A stretch of 57,928 nucleotides of DNA, from the NCBI GenBank assembly GCA_964634605.1, contig CAZWLJ010000014.1:1-57928 (forward strand). The letters run 5' to 3'. A program made the translations under genes and the position numbers. Origin of the DNA: UPXZ01 sp964634605. GTDB taxonomy: Bacteria > Bacteroidota > Bacteroidia > Bacteroidales > Paludibacteraceae. Of the stretch, positions 51,707-57,928 are shown piece after piece (positions within the stretch are counted from its first letter, which is position 1; every line of letters begins with the position of its first letter). The notes under the pieces are model-generated. The model was not told where the DNA came from. It made no database searches and saw only the letters and a program-made list of their open reading frames with translations.

Positions 51707-54166
51707 TTATTTAATGTCTACCATCAGTTTCAGGTTAAATTGCCTGCCCGTCAGATAGTTTGGGCTACCATGCTGATAACCATAAATATCTGATACCCAG
51801 TAAATGGAGTTTTCGTTTTTAAAGTCGAACAGGTTGAATACTTCCAGGTTTAACCATATCGAGGTTATGTTTTTCATCCATTTCCGGCTCATTATCCTGT
51901 CCGAACCATTAATAAGCACTCTGGAAGCTCCGATATCTACGCGCTTGTAATCACGGAGACGAAAGCGGTCGCCCAGGTAACGTGGACTGCGAGGAGGACC
52001 TACCGGTAAACCATCGGAATAAATGGCTTTAAGATATAGTTTGTATTTCGGATTATTGGGCAGATAATCTGAAAGAAGCGTCGATAAACTGTAACGTGCT
52101 TCGTTCGGACGCGAAATCCATCCGGGATATATTGTTTTTCCTTCATTGTCCGTGTAGGAATCATTCAGCACATCTTCGCGCGAGCGCATGAGTGAAAAAT
52201 TTATCCATGAATCGGTGCCGGGTACCAGTTCACCGAATAGTTTGAAATCTATACCGGCTGTATAGGCTTTGGCATCGTTTTGTCCTGAATAACGAATACG
52301 GACATTGTCAACAGAATAAGTGGTTACACGATCCGCTAATTTGAGATAAGCTTCGGTGGAAAATTTGAACGGACGTCCGAGCCACCTGAAATAATGATCG
52401 CCTCCCAGCACAAAATGCAGCGATCGCTGTGCTTTGAGATTCGGATTAAGTTGTACTGTCACATTTCCCAACTCATCCGACACAGTATCACGAAGTTCCT
52501 TGTAAAATGGTGACTGATAGTACACTCCGGTGGCAAATCTGAAACTGAAATCTTTATCCCAGTGTGGTAAAACAGAGATTGAAACGCGCGGGCTGAGTAA
52601 AAATTCTTTGTTATAAGTCCAGTAGCCTGATCTGATTCCACCAGTAAATGCATACAGGGCATGGTCTGTATCCCATCTGTAAGTGTCCTGCAGGTAAGCA
52701 GACGTACGCCATGATTCTGTTTTATGAACAGATTTCATATTGTAAAACAAATCAACAATGTCATCGGCCAGATAGGGGAGGGAATATCCGGCACTGTCGC
52801 GCCATTCCCATTCGTTAATTTTATCGGAAATGATTTCACGCTGGAGGTTTATTCCCCATTTCAGCGTGTGACCCGATTTAATGTATTCGCCAGCGTGTGA
52901 AATGTTAGCTACTGTAGCTTTAAGCCGGTTTCGGGCATGTTCGTGATAAGTGCCTACTCCCAGTTTTTCACCCTCTTCGGTCTCACCGGTATCACCCATC
53001 TTTAATTCTCCCAATACATATTGTCCGGTGATGTCGTATGTTTCATTTTCGTTGGTTATAAACGAAGAGGCAGTCAGCCCGATTTTCAGATTTTCTTCAG
53101 GCCTGTAAAGAATGGACAACGCTCCGAACGCAGTCTGGAAAAGGTCTTTTTCCTGCCCTTCGTAGTAGATATTAAGTTTTTCGGCCATATTGAATGTGCC
53201 AAATCGTGTTTCCCTGTCTTCGGGAATAAAAGTGTAATTGTTTCTTGAGAAATTTCCCAGAAAATTCATTTCCAGTTTAGGAGTGAGCTGGTAGGTCAGA
53301 TAGGTTTGATAATCAACAAAACTGGGTTTGTACGAACCTTTAGTATCAAGTGTTCCGAGCAGGTATCTGGATGTCTTGTACCGGATGCCGTGCATTTGCG
53401 TGAATCGTTTTCCGGCTGTACCGATATAAGCCGAAGCGCCCAGCAGACTAATCATTCCGGATGATTCGAAAGATTTCGGCTTTTTGTAATTTACATCCAG
53501 TACCGATGACATTTTATCGCCATACTCGGCATTAAAACCACCTGACGAAAAGGCCACATTGCCCACCATATCCGGGTTGATAAAACTCAGTCCTTCCTGT
53601 TGTCCGGCACGTATCAGAAGTGGCCTGTAAATTTCAATCCCATTTACATATACAATGTTTTCGTCGAAATTGCCACCCCTCACGTTGTACTGCGAGCTTA
53701 ATTCGTTATTGGATGTAACTCCGGCAAAGGAAATAAGCAACGATTCAAAACTGCCGCTTGTATTGGGTATGAGTTTGTATTTCCCGGCTTCGAGTGTTTG
53801 CATGTTGGATGTACTGCGCCGGTTGACAGTAACCTGCAAAGCTTCAAGTTCGTTGGAAGTATAAGGCAAAACAACGGTTATCTGTACTACCTGTTTTCCA
53901 GGGAATATGGTATGGCGAATGGTTTCATTTCCCAGATGAGAGTACACGATGTTCACAGAATCGGTAATATTCACATAGAGATCGTAATAACCGTTCCGGT
54001 TAGTGCTTGTACCGATATTCATCCCTTCAAATCGTACGCTTGCATCTTCAATTCCGCGGTTGTTATCGTCTATCACATATCCGTAAACCCTCACTTTCTG
54101 CCCCCCGGCAAATACAGTGGCAGCCGAAAACAGAAGAAACAGGATCAGAATTGATTTATACCTCAT
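51707..54166 (-). CDS. TonB-dependent receptor
   Basis: An 819-residue outer-membrane protein. A signal peptide (ILILFLLFSAATVFAGG) is followed by a carboxypeptidase-like domain (about 25-105), a plug domain (about 110-225, YNVRGGNFDENIVYVNGIEI and GGFNAEYGDKMSSVLDV) and a 22-strand-type barrel ending in FNLKLMVDIK. No SusD partner or riboswitch is visible, so the substrate is unknown. It leads a same-strand cluster with the aminotransferase 167 bases downstream; that gap holds the tandem repeat and no gene. Confidence 0.95.
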   Translation of the reverse strand: MRYKSILILFLLFSAATVFAGGQKVRVYGYVIDDNNRGIEDASVRFEGMNIGTSTNRNGYYDLYVNITDSVNIVYSHLGNETIRHTIFPGKQVVQITVVLPYTSNELEALQVTVNRRSTSNMQTLEAGKYKLIPNTSGSFESLLISFAGVTSNNELSSQYNVRGGNFDENIVYVNGIEIYRPLLIRAGQQEGLSFINPDMVGNVAFSSGGFNAEYGDKMSSVLDVNYKKPKSFESSGMISLLGASAYIGTAGKRFTQMHGIRYKTSRYLLGTLDTKGSYKPSFVDYQTYLTYQLTPKLEMNFLGNFSRNNYTFIPEDRETRFGTFNMAEKLNIYYEGQEKDLFQTAFGALSILYRPEENLKIGLTASSFITNENETYDITGQYVLGELKMGDTGETEEGEKLGVGTYHEHARNRLKATVANISHAGEYIKSGHTLKWGINLQREIISDKINEWEWRDSAGYSLPYLADDIVDLFYNMKSVHKTESWRTSAYLQDTYRWDTDHALYAFTGGIRSGYWTYNKEFLLSPRVSISVLPHWDKDFSFRFATGVYYQSPFYKELRDTVSDELGNVTVQLNPNLKAQRSLHFVLGGDHYFRWLGRPFKFSTEAYLKLADRVTTYSVDNVRIRYSGQNDAKAYTAGIDFKLFGELVPGTDSWINFSLMRSREDVLNDSYTDNEGKTIYPGWISRPNEARYSLSTLLSDYLPNNPKYKLYLKAIYSDGLPVGPPRSPRYLGDRFRLRDYKRVDIGASRVLINGSDRIMSRKWMKNITSIWLNLEVFNLFDFKNENSIYWVSDIYGYQHGSPNYLTGRQFNLKLMVDIK

Positions 54167-54245
54167 ATACCAAATGTGAAGTGACGAATTTTACAATACT
54201 AAATAAATTAACGGACGGATAATTCATTTATTGAACTATTAGTCT

Positions 54246-54277
54246 GCAAATTTAGTGATAAAATAGCTTTTAGCAAA
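54246..54277 (-). promoter_or_regulatory. promoter of the TonB receptor
   Basis: TTTG (54277-54274) and TAAATTTG (54253-54246) on the minus strand are 20 bases apart, an excellent consensus match; the leader is about 73 bases. Confidence 0.78.
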
Positions 54278-54359
54278 ACAAGTATTTCTGAAATCGGATT
54301 AATGTTAAAAGATTGAGCAGCGTTGATTCTTATCACGAAAATCGTGTATTTTATAAAAT

Positions 54360-54399
54360 GAAAAAACAGCCGGAAATGATATAACTTTCCTGTTTTTTC
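54360..54399. repeat. inverted repeat in the receptor/tcdA divergent region
   Basis: GAAAAAACA, three unpaired bases and GGAAA pair with TTTCC and TGTTTTTTC. It lies 43 bases upstream of the tcdA -7 box. It has no gene to terminate on either strand, so its role is open. The rest of this roughly 306-base gap holds only the two promoters and a tiny CACGA/TCGTG palindrome near 54334. Confidence 0.6.
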
Positions 54400-54442
54400 G
54401 GATATTTTGCTGTCCTTTTTTTATCGAACGGACGAATATGGC

Positions 54443-54450
54443 TAACTTTG
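54443..54450 (+). promoter_or_regulatory. -7 element for tcdA
   Basis: TAACTTTG, 23 bases before the start codon; the -33 region is only weakly matched. Confidence 0.55.
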
Positions 54451-54473
54451 AAACGAAAAAATATTAAAAGATA

Positions 54474-55238
54474 ATGGCAAGTACAAGTAAAGAGATTTTT
54501 CAGCGAACTGAGCTGCTGCTGGGTACGGAATTCATGAACAGCATGGCTGCTAAACGGGTTATTCTGTTCGGTGCAGGAGGAGTGGGGAGCTGGTGTGCCG
54601 AAATGCTCATTCGATCAGGGATAGGGCATCTTACTATCGTTGATTCAGATCGGGTGTGCATTACCAATGTAAACCGTCAGCTGATGGCCACGATGAAAAC
54701 CATTGGTCAGGTGAAAGTGGAGGTGCTGAAACAACGTTTGCTCGAAATTAATCCCGATGCAGAAATCACTGCCCTGCAGCAAGTTTACAGTCCCGAAACG
54801 AGCGAATCATTCGGGCTCGGTACCTTCGATTTTATTATTGATGCTATTGATAGTCTTTCAAACAAAATACATCTGATACAGCAATCCTGTAAAACCGAAG
54901 CTCAGTTTTTCTCCTCCATGGGTGCAGCGCTCAAAACAGACCCGACACGTATCCGGGTTGCTGAATTCTGGAAAGTTACCGGCTGTCCGCTTGCGGCTGC
55001 ATTGCGTAGCAGACTGAAGAAGTACGGTGGCGTTGACAAGAAATTCATGTGTGTTTACAGTGATGAACTGATTGATAATAAGGGCCATGCGCATAATCCG
55101 GAAAACAATACCGGTTCGGAAGGTAGCATGTGGGACAGCCGTAAAGCCCGTATCAACGGAACTAGCTCATACATGCCTGCCATGTTTGGGATGACCATTG
55201 CTTCGCTTGTTGTGAAGTCGGTCATGAATGAAAATTAA
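54474..55238 (+). CDS. tcdA: tRNA threonylcarbamoyladenosine dehydratase (TcdA/CsdL)
   Basis: A 254-residue E1-like enzyme that activates t6A37 in tRNA with ATP and forms the cyclic ct6A. The nucleotide-binding loop GAGGVGSW (about 33-40), the VNRQLMA motif, DAIDSLSNK and the KTDPTRIRVAEFWK region distinguish TcdA from MoeB/ThiF. The MoeB-type zinc Cys pairs are not seen. It stands alone, convergent with ktrA with only 20 bases between. Confidence 0.92.
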   Translation: MASTSKEIFQRTELLLGTEFMNSMAAKRVILFGAGGVGSWCAEMLIRSGIGHLTIVDSDRVCITNVNRQLMATMKTIGQVKVEVLKQRLLEINPDAEITALQQVYSPETSESFGLGTFDFIIDAIDSLSNKIHLIQQSCKTEAQFFSSMGAALKTDPTRIRVAEFWKVTGCPLAAALRSRLKKYGGVDKKFMCVYSDELIDNKGHAHNPENNTGSEGSMWDSRKARINGTSSYMPAMFGMTIASLVVKSVMNEN

Positions 55239-55258
55239 CACCCGTCCGGGAGTTATTT

Positions 55259-55948
55259 TCACTCGTTTTCTTTGAGCATCCGTTTTATATCGTCACGATG
55301 TCCGTAAACAACCAGAATGTCGTTTTCTTCAATCCGGGTGTTGGCGGTTACTATCTCACCGGCTTTGATAATTGTCCGGTTTACTCCGAGCTTGTTTACC
55401 TCTGAGACTTGTTTTAATTTGGTGAGTACCAGTACATTGTATATTTTGTTGAAATTGATGTTAATAATTGTTCTGCCAATCATTTTTGGCGGCACTATCA
55501 GTTCAACGATGTTGTATTCTTTTGTAACCTCAAAAAGATTAATAAAATTTGCATTCGAAAGTTTCAGAGCCCACCTATCGGCTGTTTCTATTTCCGGACG
55601 AACTATTTCCGTTACTCCCATAGCCTCGAGTACATTTTCATGAAGCGTTGATACCGAGCGGCTTATGAGTCTTTTGACTTTCATTTTCTTGAGCAGCGCG
55701 GTTGTCATCAGATTTTCACCTTCGTTTTCGCCGATACATACAATAAAAATATCGGTATTCTTAATTGGAAGTGAATTGATAGCTACCGAATCGGTACTGT
55801 CCAGACAAACCACATGGGTAAGTTTGTCTTTCATCGCGTCAACTTTATTCATGGATTTATCCACACCTATTACTTCATGACCCATGTTGGCGAGTTTTTC
55901 GCCAAGCGCTGCTCCGAAGTGACCGAGACCAATGATAATGAATTTCAT
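55259..55948 (-). CDS. ktrA: KtrA/TrkA potassium-channel regulatory subunit
   Basis: A 229-residue cytoplasmic RCK protein. The Rossmann nucleotide-binding loop GLGHFG (7-12) with Asp30 binds NAD(H) or ADP/ATP. The C-terminal RCK_C domain (about 140-229, IVELIVPPKMIGRTI) is a candidate small-ligand site; c-di-AMP binds here in some other bacteria, not shown for this one. It gates the membrane subunit encoded upstream. It has its own leader, the second copy of the 104-base element. Confidence 0.94.
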   Translation of the reverse strand: MKFIIIGLGHFGAALGEKLANMGHEVIGVDKSMNKVDAMKDKLTHVVCLDSTDSVAINSLPIKNTDIFIVCIGENEGENLMTTALLKKMKVKRLISRSVSTLHENVLEAMGVTEIVRPEIETADRWALKLSNANFINLFEVTKEYNIVELIVPPKMIGRTIININFNKIYNVLVLTKLKQVSEVNKLGVNRTIIKAGEIVTANTRIEENDILVVYGHRDDIKRMLKENE

Positions 55949-56052
55949 CTGTTTATTTTTTATTTTTTAAATTATTGTCAGATGCAACACGCCATTAATC
56001 ATTCCCTTGTGTGTCAAAAGTATATTTACATGGCTGTTTCATATATTTATTT
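55949..56052 (-). promoter_or_regulatory. two-copy leader element, copy 2 (upstream of ktrA)
   Basis: Begins directly after the ktrB stop and ends at the ktrA ATG. It is collinear with copy 1 at 35786-35889, including the arm GAAACAGCCAT, the loop CAAGGGAATG, the arm ATGGCGTGTTGC (one stem mismatch, one A/G difference in the bulge), TCTG, and the AATAAACAG that abuts the start codon. It also contains a -7-like TACTTTTG, so it might be a promoter for ktrA alone. Confidence 0.75.
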
Positions 56053-56055
56053 TTT

Positions 56056-57825
56056 TTAATTTATCAGAATATCTTCCGTTGGATAACGGTATTTTCTATC
56101 GACCGACTTTTTGATTATTGCCATCAGAAAAGTAATCATTCCTACCCTGCCTAAAAACATTGAAAAAACCACAATTATTTTACTTGCGTCGGAGAGCGAA
56201 CCGGTTATTCCACGGCTCAGGCCTACTGTTCCGTATGCTGAAACAACTTCAAATACAACACTCAGCAAACTTTTATCCGGTTCGAACATCGAAACACCGA
56301 ATGATGCAATGAAAATAACCACAAACGAAAGCAGAATGACGGCAAAAGACTTGTTGACGGACGTCTGCGAAACCTCGCGACCGTATATTTCCAGATTCTT
56401 TTTGCCTTTAGCAATGCTAAGTATATTCATACACGCTACGGCAAAAGTACTGGTTTTAATACCTCCTCCGGTTGATGCTGGTGAAGCTCCGATCCACATC
56501 AAAACGATGAAAATCAAAGTCATGGGAATAGTCATCGCCCCGGTGTCGACCGAATTGAAACCCGCAGTGCGTGTGGTGACTGATCCGAAAAAAGCAACTA
56601 CAAGCTTTCCGAAGAAGCTTTTGTGTTCTGATAGTGTGTTGTTGTATTCGAAAATCATAAAAAGAACCGTTCCGACAACAAGCAGGGTAGCTGTTGTGGT
56701 AATAATCACTTTTGAATTCAGATTGAGAACCCATGGCAGATAAGTTTTTTCTCTTTTCCTGAAAATATGTTTGAATATATTTTCAGTTTTGTGTACCAGA
56801 TATTTCCATACATTGAATATAATCGGAAATCCGATACCTCCGGTGATGATAAGTAAAGCGATAATTACCTGAAAAAAATAATTAAAACGGAATGTCATTT
56901 CAAAAAGATTATTTTTCAGCGGCGAGAATCCGGCATTACAAAATGCAGATACTGAGTGGAATACCGAGAAAAATAATCTGTTGCCAAATCCGGGAACAAC
57001 GTCGCTGCCGGTACTTGCGAAGAGAAATACCGCCCCGGTAGCTTCGATGCTGAATGTTACCATAATAATTTTACTCAATACGTTGAAAACATCATCGAGT
57101 TTGTCAATGTTACTCATCTCACCCATATACATCTGGTTTTCGTACGATGCGCTGCTTTTGAATAAGTAACTGAAGTATGAAGTGAAAGTCATAATTCCGA
57201 GTCCGCCTATTTGTATCAGAAAGAGGATTATTGTCTGCCCGATAAGTGTGAATACTCCGCCGGTATCAACGGAAGTAAGTCCGGTTACACACACGGCGCT
57301 GGTGGATGTAAACAGCGCATCGACATATGAAATCTCACCTCTCGTAGCATTCGGAAGCATAAGCAGCAGGCTTCCCATCAGGATGATGATGAAAAAACTG
57401 AACACAAAAAGTTGCGCGGGATTGATTAGTTTGTATCTGAAACGGAAATTTATGTTGTAAATCTCACGCAAAAAAACCAAAAATAGTGCAATATAGCTCC
57501 ACGTGTTCTGAAATGACTCATATCCTCTTGTTATGAGGTGTATGATATTCAGAACGAGCACAAAAGTAAGGAATACAGAAAGACTCAAATCAATCCGGCC
57601 GATTCTGTTGAGTTTTCTGTCTCTTTTGAAGTAAATACGGGCAACAAGCGAGGTGAGAGTGAGTGCTATTGCCAGATGGTAGATAAAGAGAAAAGCAAAA
57701 TCAGTATCGGTTTCCAAACGAAAACCAATATCAATGACTGATAAAATAAAAGCAATTACAGCAAAAGTAAATGATGCTTTGTTGATATTGGTTAAATTCC
57801 GGGTAGAGTTGGTTTTATCTGCCAT
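56056..57825 (-). CDS. ktrB: KtrB/TrkH potassium-transport membrane subunit with N-terminal membrane extension
   Basis: A 589-residue protein. The four pore loops with filter glycines are seen: TSAVCVTGLTS (about 175-185), SAFCNAGFS, TTRTAGFNSVD and SAYGTVGLS. These give K+ (possibly Na+-coupled) uptake. About 135 residues before the first pore repeat contain roughly four extra hydrophobic helices, longer than Bacillus KtrB (about 450 residues). The C-terminus is short and basic (KSVDRKYRYP). A -7 TATTTTTG lies 34 bases upstream. Confidence 0.94.
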   Translation of the reverse strand: MADKTNSTRNLTNINKASFTFAVIAFILSVIDIGFRLETDTDFAFLFIYHLAIALTLTSLVARIYFKRDRKLNRIGRIDLSLSVFLTFVLVLNIIHLITRGYESFQNTWSYIALFLVFLREIYNINFRFRYKLINPAQLFVFSFFIIILMGSLLLMLPNATRGEISYVDALFTSTSAVCVTGLTSVDTGGVFTLIGQTIILFLIQIGGLGIMTFTSYFSYLFKSSASYENQMYMGEMSNIDKLDDVFNVLSKIIMVTFSIEATGAVFLFASTGSDVVPGFGNRLFFSVFHSVSAFCNAGFSPLKNNLFEMTFRFNYFFQVIIALLIITGGIGFPIIFNVWKYLVHKTENIFKHIFRKREKTYLPWVLNLNSKVIITTTATLLVVGTVLFMIFEYNNTLSEHKSFFGKLVVAFFGSVTTRTAGFNSVDTGAMTIPMTLIFIVLMWIGASPASTGGGIKTSTFAVACMNILSIAKGKKNLEIYGREVSQTSVNKSFAVILLSFVVIFIASFGVSMFEPDKSLLSVVFEVVSAYGTVGLSRGITGSLSDASKIIVVFSMFLGRVGMITFLMAIIKKSVDRKYRYPTEDILIN

Positions 57826-57858
57826 TTACAGGATGATATTTTTTTAATAAAAATTTTG

Positions 57859-57866
57859 CAAAAATA
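57859..57866 (-). promoter_or_regulatory. -7 element for ktrB
   Basis: TATTTTTG on the minus strand, about 34 bases before the start codon; -33 not clear. Confidence 0.45.
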
Positions 57867-57928
57867 GGTATTTATGCTGTCCGTTGTTTTCTGCAAGTGC
57901 AAAAAAAATAACATTTCGTGTTTTTTCC

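Noticed and set aside
54167..54245. Cobalamin or other riboswitch before the second TonB receptor
   Set aside because: The leader is about 73 bases and lacks any conserved aptamer block.
56111..56743. Long open frame antisense to ktrB (210 codons)
   Set aside because: It lies wholly within the clear ktrB coding frame; its composition is that of a shadow frame of a membrane protein.

Overview
The window reads as a chromosomal stretch of a Bacteroidales-type Bacteroidetes (Paludibacter/Dysgonomonas-like; genus not provable from here). The basis is many TAnnTTTG -7 promoter boxes, little Shine-Dalgarno signal, two TonB-dependent receptors with carboxypeptidase-like N-terminal domains, a TolC/MFP/RND efflux operon with a PG0541-type accessory gene, and several Bacteroidetes-restricted DUF families. 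It looks like a draft scaffold: runs of N lie at 227-258 and 565-574, and a short foreign-looking tctA-like piece is joined into the first receptor gene.

Layout. 1-2074: a TonB-dependent receptor on the minus strand that runs off the left edge, led by a TPP riboswitch and a good promoter, so probably a thiamin(-precursor) receptor. 2120-10733: ADP-ribosylglycohydrolase, lipoprotein peroxidase, a SAM-II riboswitch with metK, a class A penicillin-binding protein, the NfnAB transhydrogenase pair and convergent mntP. 10820-16883: one long minus-strand operon (DUF4199, glycosyltransferase, crcB, DUF190, a DUF7935-like protein, DUF6452, DUF6048, tkt) ending at a strong terminator. 17013-24532: nth diverging from ftsK, an OB-fold-like lipoprotein, a LolA-like gene, trxB, a small HTH protein and an M20 dipeptidase. 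24829-28046: a wza/wzc exopolysaccharide export pair with no biosynthesis genes. 28264-35010: tetR, tolC, MFP and RND genes plus a PII-like protein. 35173-38732: a small secreted protein, an unusual HEFGH zinc metallopeptidase lipoprotein with a structured leader, and aqpZ. 39031-44388: mfd, a 6S RNA candidate on the minus strand, a TPR protein, ribH, tRNA-Tyr and tRNA-Gly. 44450-54166: an EamA transporter convergent with a minus-strand cluster (TonB receptor, aminotransferase, LolE-like permease, ligA, DUF6913, dapA). 54474-57825: tcdA, then a KtrB/KtrA potassium system.

Most genes are housekeeping. The most interesting signal is a noncoding element present twice. The 104 bases before the start codons of the metallopeptidase (35890, plus strand) and of ktrA (55948, minus strand) align without a gap at about 80% identity by my count, with the same distance to the start codon, a shared bulged stem and a conserved loop. 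I do not recognise this family. It may be an undescribed cis-regulatory RNA linking these two genes. The metallopeptidase copy also carries a second copy of the 5' stem arm that could compete for pairing.
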